DNA from: Candidatus Planktophila sp.
Lineage (GTDB): Bacteria > Actinomycetota > Actinomycetes > Nanopelagicales > Nanopelagicaceae
Length of the DNA stretch: 64,000 bases
Assembly (NCBI GenBank): GCA_009691135.1
Contig: SHVF01000003.1
Coordinates: 1 to 64,000, forward strand
Direction: 5' to 3'
The translations under genes were made by a program, and so were the position numbers. Shown here piece by piece: positions 8,906 to 17,848 of the stretch. The notes beneath the pieces are model-generated. The model was not told where the DNA came from and did not search any database. It saw only the letters and a list, made by a program, of their open reading frames with translations. Positions within the stretch are counted from its first letter, which is position 1; every line of letters starts with the position of its first letter.

Positions 8906-9649
8906 ATGAAATCGCTGCACCCGCTTACCTGGTGGATCTGGTCCTTACTACTTATTGGGGCAGTTATAGCCACAAATAGTGCATGGGTAGCCGGATTGGC
9001 CATAGCGGTTGCAGCGATTTCAGTACATCAATTTGCAGAAGATGCGCCTTGGGCAAAATCATTTTGGTTCTCCCTCCGGCTTGGAGCAATAATTTTATTT
9101 ATACGTACCGTGGTTGGAGTCTTGATAGGTGTACCGATTCCTGGAACCAAGCTGTTCACTGTTCCGATTTTGCCACTTCCAAGTTGGATCGCCGGAATCA
9201 GAATTGGTGGAGTCGTTACTCAAGAGCGATTGCTCTCTTCGATCCATGAAGGCCTAATAATCATTGCAGTGATCTGCTTATTCGGTGCCGCAGTATCTCT
9301 TACCAGCCCACATAAACTTTTACGAGTTACCCCCGTTGTCATCTACGAGTTTGGAGTCGCAACAGTTATCGCAACCTCCGCTCTTCCGCAATTAGTCCAA
9401 AGCGTTGCACGCATTCGGCGCGCGCGAACTCTTCGCGGGGATGAAAAACCATCTTGGCGTTCTATCGCTATTCCCCTGCTTGAAGATTCCCTCTCACGAT
9501 CTTTGGAATTGGCGGCGGCAATGGATTCTCGTGGCTACGGGGTTAGCCGAAAGAGGTCTAGATATCGCCCCATTCCTTGGCGGCAAATTGATTCAGTAGT
9601 TGTCGCCAGTGCACTATGTGTTCTCTCTTTAGCACTGGTATTGCGCTGA
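8906..9649 (+). CDS. ecfT: ECF transporter transmembrane component EcfT (CbiQ family)
   Basis: 247 aa integral membrane scaffold that couples the two ATPase domains to the substrate-binding S protein. It has five or six hydrophobic segments and, in the C-terminal cytoplasmic part, the coupling helices: SVARIRRARTLRG and the AMDSRGYG motif (the Ala-Arg-Gly signature). It begins 9 bases after the SCO2322-like gene, and its stop overlaps the next ATG (TGATG). In the context of the riboswitch the module is most likely for cobalamin or a precursor; the T component itself gives no substrate information. Confidence 0.92.
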   Translation: MKSLHPLTWWIWSLLLIGAVIATNSAWVAGLAIAVAAISVHQFAEDAPWAKSFWFSLRLGAIILFIRTVVGVLIGVPIPGTKLFTVPILPLPSWIAGIRIGGVVTQERLLSSIHEGLIIIAVICLFGAAVSLTSPHKLLRVTPVVIYEFGVATVIATSALPQLVQSVARIRRARTLRGDEKPSWRSIAIPLLEDSLSRSLELAAAMDSRGYGVSRKRSRYRPIPWRQIDSVVVASALCVLSLALVLR

Positions 9650-11247
9650 TGATTAATTTTTCTAACGTATCTCTTATTTATCCCACTTCGACAAAAACTA
9701 TTTTAGAAGACCTCTCGTTTTCCATTGTGGAAGGCGAACTGGTTCTTGTCATCGGATCAACCGGAACTGGCAAGACTTCCCTCCTGCAATTGATAAACGG
9801 ACTCGTTCCACATCACACTGGTGGAATTCTGGCTGGTGATATCACAGTCGATGGAATCTCAACTAAGTTGGTGCGCCCTGGAGAACTTGCTCATTTAGTG
9901 GGAATTGTTGGACAAAACCCATCGCAAGGATTTGTTACCGACACCGTCGAAGAAGAGTTGGCCTTTGGAATGGAGGCGCTCAACCTGGCTCCAGATCTAA
10001 TGCGAAAGCGTGTTGAAGAAATTTTGGATTTGTTGGCGCTGGCCCATTTACGTAATCGTGCTATATCAACACTAAGCGGAGGAGAACAGCAGAGAGTTGC
10101 CATAGGTAGCGCACTAGTTATGCATCCAAAAGTACTTGTACTAGATGAGCCGACCAGCGCCCTTGATCCGATTGCCGCCGAGGAAGTCTTATCAATTCTG
10201 CACAGACTAGTTCATGATTTGAGCCTCACCGTTGTCATTGCTGAACATCGTTTAGAACGGGTAATTGGATTTGCTGATCGCATTATTCACATCGCAGGTG
10301 ATGGCAACGCCAAAATAGATCTTCCTGAAACAATTCTTAAGAACGCCGACATCGCCCCACCCATTGTGCATTTAGCCAGAGCGTTGGGACTCTCTGACGT
10401 TGGGCTGAGCGTTCGCGACGTTAGAAGAATGACTGAGACCATCAGAGACACCGGTAAAGATGTTGAAAATGTATTGCATACCCTTGGTGATGAAAGAATA
10501 TTGGCGAAAGATTTGACCATCAAATATGGGTCTCAAGTTGTATTGAAGTCATTAAATGTGAGCGTGCGAGCTGGCGAAATTGTGGCCCTAATGGGTCGTA
10601 ACGGTGCTGGTAAAAGTTCACTACTAACCGCACTCGTTGGACTGCAGAAGCCGACTTCTGGAACATCGCACATTTGCGGAAAAGCTTCGAATGATCTGAA
10701 AGGTAGTGTTCGCCGAGAGGCGGTTGGGTTCATTCCGCAAGAACCTAGCGATCTGCTTTACGGTCAAAGCGTCGTTGGTGAGTGTTCGCAAGGCGATAAA
10801 GATAATCAAATAGCAACAGGAACCACATTTGCACTTCTACAAAGAATTGTTCCATCTATTAGCCCTAATACACATCCGCGTGATTTATCAGAAGGCCAAC
10901 GCTTAGCCCTTGCGTTGTCGATTGTCTTATCCGCACAACCCCAAGTCTTGATACTCGATGAGCCAACTCGTGGTTTGGATTACCAATCTAAAGCCTTGTT
11001 AATCGGTCTGCTACAGAATTATTCAAGAGAGTTAGGGCGCTGCGTTCTAATAGCCACACATGATGTTGAACTTGTAGCCGAACTTGCCGATCGAGTAATT
11101 TTTCTGGCAGATGGTGAAATCGTCGCTGATGGCCCCACCCTAGATATTTTGCTCTCATCCCCCGCCTTCGCGCCACAGGTTGCAAAGGTGATGTCACCAC
11201 GGCGTTGGTTAACGGTGGCAGATGTGATCGCAGCGATGGAGTCGTGA
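9649..11247 (+). CDS. ecfA: ECF transporter ATPase, fused EcfA-EcfA' (two ABC domains)
   Basis: 532 aa protein with two complete ABC ATPase domains in one chain, replacing the separate EcfA1 and EcfA2 subunits. Domain 1 (about residues 1-230) has Walker A GSTGTGKTS, signature LSGGEQQRV and Walker B VLVLDEPTSALDP. Domain 2 (about 290-515) has Walker A GRNGAGKSS, a degenerate signature LSEGQRLAL and Walker B VLILDEPTRGLD. The start at 9649 is preferred over an earlier ATG because it overlaps the ecfT stop as TGATG and begins right at the domain (MINFSNVSLIYP). It overlaps the S-component gene in the same way. Confidence 0.93.
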   Translation: MINFSNVSLIYPTSTKTILEDLSFSIVEGELVLVIGSTGTGKTSLLQLINGLVPHHTGGILAGDITVDGISTKLVRPGELAHLVGIVGQNPSQGFVTDTVEEELAFGMEALNLAPDLMRKRVEEILDLLALAHLRNRAISTLSGGEQQRVAIGSALVMHPKVLVLDEPTSALDPIAAEEVLSILHRLVHDLSLTVVIAEHRLERVIGFADRIIHIAGDGNAKIDLPETILKNADIAPPIVHLARALGLSDVGLSVRDVRRMTETIRDTGKDVENVLHTLGDERILAKDLTIKYGSQVVLKSLNVSVRAGEIVALMGRNGAGKSSLLTALVGLQKPTSGTSHICGKASNDLKGSVRREAVGFIPQEPSDLLYGQSVVGECSQGDKDNQIATGTTFALLQRIVPSISPNTHPRDLSEGQRLALALSIVLSAQPQVLILDEPTRGLDYQSKALLIGLLQNYSRELGRCVLIATHDVELVAELADRVIFLADGEIVADGPTLDILLSSPAFAPQVAKVMSPRRWLTVADVIAAMES

Positions 11248-12062
11248 TGCTTAAAACTTCTGATATCTATCGTTTTTCACGTAGATCGCAATTCACGCTA
11301 TTTTCTGTCTCTATCTTTACTCTAGCTGGATTTACTTGGCCATTTTTTGCACCAGATCAAAGCTCGGCACGGTTTGCACAGTATTTTTTCTGGATTGCCA
11401 TCCCTTTCACATTTCTTTTACTACTTGCGCAATTGAGTGATAAAAGCCTAGATGCTAAGTCAGTCGCGTTACTTGGAATGTTGGCTGCACTAATTGCTGC
11501 ACTGCGACCGCTAGGTGCTGGAGCAGTCGGACTGGAGCCTATGTGGTTCTTATTGATCTTGGCAGCACGTGTTTTCGGTAGCGCCTTTGGTTTTCTACTT
11601 GGCGTTCTTGCAATGCTCGCATCTGCCTTACTAACTGGCGGAATGGGACCCTGGTTGAGTTATCAATTATTTGCCGCCGGAATAATTGGTTTAATTGCCG
11701 GTGCGTTATTCAAAAATATGCGAGGTAAAGCAGAGCTTACGTTATTAGTAGCCATCGCAATTTTTTCATCTCTTAGTTACGGACTTTTAATGGATCTGCA
11801 ATTTTGGCCTTGGGCAATCGGTGCAAATACCCAACTTTCATTTATTCCGGGAGCTGACTTATCAGTAAATTTGGGCCGCTTCATCACTTTTCATTTTTTA
11901 TCAGCGATGGCCTGGGATATTCCACGGGCAATTCTTACCGTTGCGTTGACTTTAGCCGCTGGACCTGCGGTATTAACGGCACTTCGCAGAACTAAGAAAC
12001 GCGCGGCGTTTCTAACGCCGATCGAATTTATCGAACGTGCGAAGTCACCAGAGGCAATTTAG
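11247..12062 (+). CDS. ECF transporter substrate-binding S component (probable corrinoid specificity)
   Basis: 271 aa membrane protein, last gene of the riboswitch-controlled operon. It has about six or seven hydrophobic segments, including LLGMLAALIAALRPLGAGAV, which carries the small-residue helix 1 region typical of S proteins, and VFGSAFGFLLGVLAMLASALL. The ATG at 11247 overlaps the ATPase stop codon. Its specificity cannot be read from the sequence; cobalamin or cobinamide is inferred from the riboswitch. The last 35 bases overlap the end of gcvT on the other strand. Confidence 0.88.
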   Translation: MLKTSDIYRFSRRSQFTLFSVSIFTLAGFTWPFFAPDQSSARFAQYFFWIAIPFTFLLLLAQLSDKSLDAKSVALLGMLAALIAALRPLGAGAVGLEPMWFLLILAARVFGSAFGFLLGVLAMLASALLTGGMGPWLSYQLFAAGIIGLIAGALFKNMRGKAELTLLVAIAIFSSLSYGLLMDLQFWPWAIGANTQLSFIPGADLSVNLGRFITFHFLSAMAWDIPRAILTVALTLAAGPAVLTALRRTKKRAAFLTPIEFIERAKSPEAI

Positions 12063-13116
12063 TCACCTCTGCTAACGAATCACGACCTCGTACATCTATA
12101 ACGAGCTGATCTCCCAATTTAACTGAGTGCGAAAGCAGTGCCAGCGCTATTCCTTTTTTAAGGCTTGGTGAGAAAGTTCCACTGGTAACTTCTCCAACTA
12201 TTTCGCCTGCACTGTTTTTAACTTGCATTCCGGCTCGTGGAATTCCGCGATCTTGGCTAACTAGCGCGCGAACTCTCGGGTGCGCGCCATTGGCTTTCTC
12301 CGTGCGCAGCGCTTGACTGCCACTAAATATTGGCTTCTCCCAACCAATCGCCCAAGTCGCAGCCGCTTGAACCGGGGTAATTGCAAGTGAGAGTTCATGT
12401 CCATGGAGTGGATATCCCATTTCGGTGCGCAAGGTATCTCGCGCGCCCAGACCACAAACCAAACCTTCAAACTTTTTTATAGCCTCAGTCAACGCATCCC
12501 AAACTTTGGTTGCATCTTGCCAACGTGGAACGATTTCATAACCGTGTTCTCCGGTGTAGCCGGTGCGGCAAAGGATTACCTGACAACCAGCAATCTGAAC
12601 ATGACCGAAAGCCATGTAATCCATTTCGGGATTGACCGCAAAACTTTCTATCACTTCACGTGAACGTGGTCCTTGGACAGCAATGACGCCAAATGATTCG
12701 TGAAGGTTTATGATTTCGATACCGGCTGGTACTCGCGAGATGAGATCTGCTACGACGCTTGTCGTATTAGATGCATTTGGAATCAAGAAAAGATCTGAAG
12801 AGCTATTGCGGTAAACGATCAAATCATCGATAACGCCACCTTCACTATTGCAATGCAATGTGTACTGCGCTTGCCCATCTGTAATTCTTTCCAGATCATT
12901 TGTAAAAACTGTATTTAAGAATTGTAAGGCGCCAGATCCCTTAACGCTCACCTTCCCCAGATGTGAAACATCAAATATGCCAACCCGCTCACGGACTGCG
13001 GCATGCTCGGCTAGTACGCCTGCGCCGGGATATTCGATTGGCATGAGCCACCCACCAAAATCGGCCATCTTGGCAGAAAGGTTGATATGTCTATCGGCAA
13101 GTGGTGAATTTTTCAT
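12028..13116 (-). CDS. gcvT: Aminomethyltransferase (glycine cleavage T protein)
   Basis: Transfers the methylene group from aminomethylated lipoyl-GcvH to tetrahydrofolate. At 362 aa it is full length, with the N-terminal MADFGGWLMPIEYP segment, GIFDVSHLGKV, the catalytic-Asp region TNDLERITDGQAQYT, and RTGYTGEHGYEI and LGARDTLRTEMGYPLHGHEL in the middle and C-terminal parts. gcvH and gcvP are not in the window, so the gene is separated from the rest of its complex here. A TAAGTT box (minus strand, 13123-13128) lies 6 nt before the ATG, suggesting a leaderless mRNA. No glycine riboswitch would fit. Confidence 0.96.
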   Translation of the reverse strand: MKNSPLADRHINLSAKMADFGGWLMPIEYPGAGVLAEHAAVRERVGIFDVSHLGKVSVKGSGALQFLNTVFTNDLERITDGQAQYTLHCNSEGGVIDDLIVYRNSSSDLFLIPNASNTTSVVADLISRVPAGIEIINLHESFGVIAVQGPRSREVIESFAVNPEMDYMAFGHVQIAGCQVILCRTGYTGEHGYEIVPRWQDATKVWDALTEAIKKFEGLVCGLGARDTLRTEMGYPLHGHELSLAITPVQAAATWAIGWEKPIFSGSQALRTEKANGAHPRVRALVSQDRGIPRAGMQVKNSAGEIVGEVTSGTFSPSLKKGIALALLSHSVKLGDQLVIDVRGRDSLAEVTKLPLVTSHVR

Positions 13117-13163
13117 GGCAACAACTTACACTTACCCGACCCCAAAAGTATGTTCGATTTGTG

Positions 13164-13179
13164 TAGCCTCATAAAGGAG
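13164..13179 (+). promoter_or_regulatory. pepA promoter -10 and ribosome binding site
   Basis: TAGCCT at 13164-13169 is a candidate -10 element. AAGGAG at 13174-13179 is a good Shine-Dalgarno sequence 5 nt before the pepA ATG. Transcription would start at about 13176, leaving a very short leader, so the promoter and ribosome site nearly coincide. Confidence 0.55.
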
Positions 13180-13184
13180 ATTCG

Positions 13185-14693
13185 ATGACCACCTTGCACC
13201 TTTCAGATGGAGCCATTAAAGATGAGGTTCTAGTTGTAGGTCTCTCATTTAAAACGTCATCGAAAAAGGGAGGGGGCGCACTGGTAATCGAAAGTGGAGA
13301 TATAGCGCTAGACAAGAAGAAGTTACTGGCAACTCTTTCTGATTTAGGGGCTACCGGAAAAAGTGATGAAGTAATTAAAATTCCCGGTACTGCTACCAAA
13401 TTATTAGTTTTCACCGGACTTGGGGAAAATAAAACTATCTTCTCAGATGAGACTTTGCGGCGCGCAGCGGGAGCTGCAGCAAGAGCTTTGGCCGGCAATT
13501 CCAGCGCAACGTTTTCTTTGCCCGCCAAGAAGGCTGCAACTATTGCAGCGATCGCTGAAGGCGCGCTACTTGGCGCATATTCATTTAATAAATTTCGTGT
13601 TGATTCAATGGTGAATCGCCAAGCAAGTTTGAAATCAGTAACGATTCATTCAGCGCTTGCAAAGAAAGCGGAAGCCAAAGAAGTGATAAAGAGCGCCGCA
13701 ATTATTGGTGAATACACCTGCTTAGTCAGAGATTTGATTAACACTCCTCCAAGTCACCTAACCCCTGATTCATTCTGCAAGGAGATTGCCGCATTGGTAA
13801 AGAAAGTTGGCGGAACGGCCATTGGCTTGAAGGTTACGGTCATAAACGATGCGCAGCTAAAGAGCAAGGGTTACGGTGGAATCACAGCTGTTGGTCAAGG
13901 CTCAGCCAATCCGCCACGTCTATTACAGATTTCTTACACGCCAGTTAAAGCTAAGGCCAAAAAAAGTTACGCCTATGTCGGAAAGGGAATCACTTTCGAT
14001 ACTGGTGGTTTAGCGCTGAAGCCAGCCGCTGGGATGGAAGCGATGAAGTCAGATATGTCCGGAGCTGCTGCCGTTTGCGCTGCAACGATTGCAATTGCGT
14101 TGTTGAAGATTCCGGTAGCAATCGATTGCTATGCGCCCTTAGCTGAAAATATGGTCAGCGACAACGCAACCCGTCCCAGCGACATCATCACAATGTATGG
14201 TGGAAAAACAATTGAAGTTCTCAATCCTGATGCAGAAGGCCGCTTAGTTTTAGGAGATGCTTTGGTAAAGGCGCAGGAGAATAAGAACTTAGATGGGATC
14301 ATCGATGTTGCAACTTTGACGGGTGCCCAAGTTGTTGCGCTAGGAACACGTACAAGCGCGATCATGACAAATAACCAGGAATTCAGTGATCACTTCTTTG
14401 CAATTACTAAATCCACTGGCGAAGCTTTCTGGCCAATGCCATTGCCCGTTGAATTGCGGGCATCCCTTGATTCTCCAGTTGCAGATATGGCAAATATCGG
14501 TGAGCGAATGGGTGGCATGTTGGTTGCTGGGCTATTCCTCAAAGAATTTGTTGCAACAGAGTTACCTTGGTTACACCTAGATATTGCAGGTCCGGCCTAT
14601 AACGAAGGTGAACCCTATGGATACACCCCGGTCGGTGGCACAGGCGTAGCACTTAGATCGCTAGTGGCGCTGGCCCAGGCGGCAGTCGTTTAG
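13185..14693 (+). CDS. pepA: Leucyl aminopeptidase, M17 family
   Basis: Cytoplasmic two-metal exopeptidase that removes N-terminal residues during peptide turnover. It is 502 aa with a variable N-terminal macro-like domain and the M17 catalytic domain from about residue 170. Metal-binding and catalytic motifs are present: GKGITFDTGGLALKP, MKSDMSGAAAV, the signature NPDAEGRLVLGDAL and the ATLTGAQVVALG loop. The ATG is preceded by AAGGAG. It is divergent from gcvT across a 68-base gap containing both promoters. It ends 66 bases before lpdA, which has its own promoter. Confidence 0.95.
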   Translation: MTTLHLSDGAIKDEVLVVGLSFKTSSKKGGGALVIESGDIALDKKKLLATLSDLGATGKSDEVIKIPGTATKLLVFTGLGENKTIFSDETLRRAAGAAARALAGNSSATFSLPAKKAATIAAIAEGALLGAYSFNKFRVDSMVNRQASLKSVTIHSALAKKAEAKEVIKSAAIIGEYTCLVRDLINTPPSHLTPDSFCKEIAALVKKVGGTAIGLKVTVINDAQLKSKGYGGITAVGQGSANPPRLLQISYTPVKAKAKKSYAYVGKGITFDTGGLALKPAAGMEAMKSDMSGAAAVCAATIAIALLKIPVAIDCYAPLAENMVSDNATRPSDIITMYGGKTIEVLNPDAEGRLVLGDALVKAQENKNLDGIIDVATLTGAQVVALGTRTSAIMTNNQEFSDHFFAITKSTGEAFWPMPLPVELRASLDSPVADMANIGERMGGMLVAGLFLKEFVATELPWLHLDIAGPAYNEGEPYGYTPVGGTGVALRSLVALAQAAVV

Positions 14694-14718
14694 TAATCAC
14701 AGGGCAAAACTGGCAAGA

Positions 14719-14749
14719 TAGGCTCAACAAGCGAGAGGTTTACGAAGGA
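14719..14749 (+). promoter_or_regulatory. lpdA promoter -10 and ribosome binding site
   Basis: TAGGCT at 14719-14724 fits the -10 form seen throughout the window, and GAAGGAG at 14743-14749 is a strong Shine-Dalgarno sequence 10 nt before the GTG start at 14760. This is one of the few genes here with a conventional leader. The site supports choosing GTG as the start. Confidence 0.6.
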
Positions 14750-14759
14750 GCGCGCACAG

Positions 14760-16127
14760 GTGTCCAACTTTGATCTAGTAATTTTAGGCGGCGGTAGCGG
14801 CGGTTACGCAGCAGCCCTACGTGGCGCCCAACTTGGATTATCAGTTGCCCTAGTCGAAGCGGACAAACTTGGCGGAACCTGTTTACACCGCGGATGTATT
14901 CCGACTAAGGCCCTTCTTCACGCCGGAGAGATCGCCGATGGAACACGCGAGGCCAGCCACTTTGGCGTAAATGCCACATTTAACTCAATAGATATGAATG
15001 GCGTTAATTCATATAAAGATGGTGTGGTCGCCAAACTGCATAAAGGTTTGCAAGGACTGGTTAAGTCACGCAGCATTACTTACATCGAAGGCCACGGAAA
15101 ATTGGTAGCCAAAGATACCGTTGAAGTAAATGGCGCTCGCTACACCGGCAAAAACATCGTTTTGGCAACTGGATCATATGCGCGCACCTTGCCTGGCTTG
15201 GAAATTGATGGAAAGAAAGTCATAACATCCGAACATGCCATCAAAATGGAATACGTTCCAAGGAGCGTAATCGTTCTCGGTGGTGGAGTAATTGGTTGCG
15301 AATTCGCATCCGTTTGGAAATCTTTTGGCGCCGAGGTAACTATCGTTGAAGGTTTGCCGCATTTGGTTGCCTCAGAAGATGAATCATCCAGCAAGCAGTT
15401 AGAGCGCGCCTATCGCAAACGCGGAATCAACTTTGAACTTGGTGTTCGTTTTAAATCTCATACCATCACGGCAGATGGTGTGACTATTACTTTGGAAGAT
15501 GGCAAAACATTCACCGCCGAAGTACTGCTGGTAGCCGTCGGGCGTGGCCCGGTTTCAGCAAATCTGGGTTATGAAGAACAAGGCATCGCTATGGATCGTG
15601 GATGCGTTCTAGTTGATAACAAGTGCCGCACCAATGTTCCAGGAATCTGGGCCGTTGGGGATTTAATTCCCACACTTCAATTAGCGCATGTGGGCTTTGG
15701 CGAGGGAATTTTAGTTGCTGAAGAAATTGCTGGGTTAAATCCGCGACCTATTAATTATGATGGCGTCCCTCGCGTTACTTACTCAGAGCCAGAGGTTGCC
15801 TCCGTTGGTTTAACAACTGCGCAAGCAAAAGAGCGCGGTTATGACGTCGTCGAACTTAACTATGACTTAGCCGGAAACGGCAAAGCTCAGATTTTGCGAA
15901 CTGCCGGATCCATCAAATTGGTCTCGCAAAAAGGTGGACCGGTTCTTGGAATCCATATGGTGGGATCGCGCGTTGGTGAACTTCTTGCTGAAGCGCAATT
16001 GATCTTTAATTGGGAGGCATCGGCAGATGATGTAGCACCTCTCATTCATGCGCACCCAACGCTTTCTGAAGCAATGGGTGAAGCGCATATGGCACTTGCC
16101 GGCAAACCACTTCACGCTCACGGTTAA
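14760..16127 (+). CDS. lpdA: Dihydrolipoyl dehydrogenase
   Basis: E3 flavoprotein that reoxidises dihydrolipoyl groups of 2-oxoacid dehydrogenases and glycine cleavage. It is 455 aa with an FAD-binding GGGSGGYAAALRGAQLG motif, the redox-active disulfide GGTCLHRGCIPTK (Cys41, Cys46), the NAD-binding GGGVIGCEFASVW, the second FAD contact GIWAVGDLIP and the C-terminal active-site base region LIHAHPTLSEAMGEA. The start is GTG behind GAAGGAG. It is followed 54 bases later by the E2 gene, so the two probably form one transcript. The family is certain. Confidence 0.96.
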   Translation: MSNFDLVILGGGSGGYAAALRGAQLGLSVALVEADKLGGTCLHRGCIPTKALLHAGEIADGTREASHFGVNATFNSIDMNGVNSYKDGVVAKLHKGLQGLVKSRSITYIEGHGKLVAKDTVEVNGARYTGKNIVLATGSYARTLPGLEIDGKKVITSEHAIKMEYVPRSVIVLGGGVIGCEFASVWKSFGAEVTIVEGLPHLVASEDESSSKQLERAYRKRGINFELGVRFKSHTITADGVTITLEDGKTFTAEVLLVAVGRGPVSANLGYEEQGIAMDRGCVLVDNKCRTNVPGIWAVGDLIPTLQLAHVGFGEGILVAEEIAGLNPRPINYDGVPRVTYSEPEVASVGLTTAQAKERGYDVVELNYDLAGNGKAQILRTAGSIKLVSQKGGPVLGIHMVGSRVGELLAEAQLIFNWEASADDVAPLIHAHPTLSEAMGEAHMALAGKPLHAHG

Positions 16128-16181
16128 TTCAATAAAAAATTAAATGACTAATTCAACGGTAATAGAGAAAAGGAAAAAGAT

Positions 16182-17843
16182 ATGACTTTCTCAGTAACAA
16201 TGCCAGCGCTTGGTGAAAGCGTCAGCGAAGGAACAGTCACACGTTGGTTAAAGTCCGAAGGCGATCATGTCGCAATGGATGAACCGCTGCTTGAAGTATC
16301 AACCGATAAAGTCGATACCGAAATTCCTTCACCTGTAGCCGGAATTCTGCAAAAAATTGTTGTAGGTATTGATCAAACTGTCCTAGTCGGTGCCGAACTC
16401 GCAATTATCGCCGATAGTGCCGCGACATCGATCGCGCCAGTCGCCGCGACTCCGGCGGCGCCAGTTGCAGCGCCAGTTGCAGCGCCAGTTGCAGCTCCAA
16501 CTGCACCAGTTACTGCCGCTGCAGTTGCTCCAGTTGTTTCTGCACCAGCCCCATCAAATTCTGTAGGAACAATTATTACTATGCCAGCACTTGGAGAAAG
16601 TGTTAGCGAAGGCACTGTCACTCGCTGGCTCAAAGGCGTTGGCGATAGCGTTGCAGTTGATGAGGCACTCCTTGAAGTTTCAACCGACAAAGTTGATACC
16701 GAGATTCCATCTCCGGTTGCCGGCACCATTATTTCAATCGATGTCCCCGTTGACACAACAGTCCCAGTCGGTGCCCGCCTTGCTGTAATTGGTGTCAGCG
16801 GCGCAGCACCGGTTGCAGCACCCGCTCCTGTCGTTGCAGCACCAGTTGTTGCAGCTGCGATTGCTACTGCGGCTCCAGTAGTCGCAGCATCAGTTGCGGC
16901 ACCGACACCAGTTTCACAACCACTCGATGCTTATGTAACTCCGATTGTTCGCAAGTTAGCATCCGAACTTGGCGTGAATTTAGCAAGCGTTAAAGGAACA
17001 GGAGTTGGCGGACGAATTCGCAAAGAAGATGTTGAATCTGCGCGATCAGCTACCAGCGCTCCTGCTTCATCTGCCCCAGCACCGGCTGCACAATCTCAAC
17101 GTCCAGCAATTGTTGCGGTCTCACCGCTACGTGGAACAACCGTAACAATGTCACGTCTTCGCAAAGTAATCGCGGCCCGCATGGTCGAATCGCTTCAAGT
17201 TAGCGCGCAATTGACCACCGTTATTGAAGTAGATGTTACAAAGATTGCTCGTCTGCGCGATCGCGCAAAGGCGACTTTCGAAGCTCGTGAAGGTGTGAAG
17301 TTATCCTTCTTGCCATTTTTCGCCGTAGCAACATGCGAAGCGCTCAAGCAGCATCCAGTTCTTAATTCATCGGTTGAGGGTGACCAAATTATTTATCACG
17401 GCACAGAACACCTTGGTATCGCAGTTGATACTGAACGCGGATTACTTGTCCCAGTAATTCATAGCGCCGGTGATTTGAATATGGGTGGAATCGCTAGAAA
17501 GATTTCTGATCTAGCAGCACGCACTCGTGAAAATAAGGTCACTCCAGATGAACTAGGTGGTGGCACATTTACTCTTACCAATACCGGCAGCCGTGGTGCG
17601 CTCTTTGATACTCCGATCATTAATCAGCCACAGGTGGCCATTCTTGGATTAGGCGCAATTGTTAAGCGACCAATGGTCGTTAAGGGTGAAGATGGTGGCG
17701 AAACAATTGCGATCCGTTCGATGGTTTATTTAGCTCTTTCATACGATCATCGCGTTGTCGATGGGGCCGATGCTGCGCGCTTCTTAGTTACCTTGAAAGA
17801 GCGCCTCGAAGGTGGAGCCTTCGAATCAGATTTAGGACTCTAA
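16182..17843 (+). CDS. sucB: Lipoyl E2 acyltransferase of 2-oxoacid dehydrogenase (SucB/DlaT)
   Basis: 553 aa core component. Domain order: lipoyl domain 1 (about 3-77), Ala/Pro linker, lipoyl domain 2 (about 127-203), second linker, peripheral subunit-binding domain (about 247-285, [26 protein letters not shown]), then the acyltransferase domain (about 315-553) with the catalytic [14 protein letters not shown]. Each lipoyl domain carries the lysine in [10 protein letters not shown]. In Actinobacteria this E2 usually serves pyruvate dehydrogenase although it is often named SucB, so the substrate label is uncertain. AAAGGA at 16168-16173 precedes the ATG by 8 nt. It depends on LipA and LipB, encoded downstream. 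Confidence 0.93.
   Translation: MTFSVTMPALGESVSEGTVTRWLKSEGDHVAMDEPLLEVSTDKVDTEIPSPVAGILQKIVVGIDQTVLVGAELAIIADSAATSIAPVAATPAAPVAAPVAAPVAAPTAPVTAAAVAPVVSAPAPSNSVGTIITMPALGESVSEGTVTRWLKGVGDSVAVDEALLEVSTDKVDTEIPSPVAGTIISIDVPVDTTVPVGARLAVIGVSGAAPVAAPAPVVAAPVVAAAIATAAPVVAASVAAPTPVSQPLDAYVTPIVRKLASELGVNLASVKGTGVGGRIRKEDVESARSATSAPASSAPAPAAQSQRPAIVAVSPLRGTTVTMSRLRKVIAARMVESLQVSAQLTTVIEVDVTKIARLRDRAKATFEAREGVKLSFLPFFAVATCEALKQHPVLNSSVEGDQIIYHGTEHLGIAVDTERGLLVPVIHSAGDLNMGGIARKISDLAARTRENKVTPDELGGGTFTLTNTGSRGALFDTPIINQPQVAILGLGAIVKRPMVVKGEDGGETIAIRSMVYLALSYDHRVVDGADAARFLVTLKERLEGGAFESDLGL
16458..16493 (+). repeat. Three perfect 12-bp tandem repeats in the E2 linker
   Basis: GCGCCAGTTGCA occurs three times in direct succession (16458-16469, 16470-16481, 16482-16493) and encodes Ala-Pro-Val-Ala units in the flexible linker after the first lipoyl domain. 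Such repeats change copy number by slippage without a frame change, so linker length may vary between strains. Confidence 0.95.
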
Positions 17844-17848
17844 AGTAA

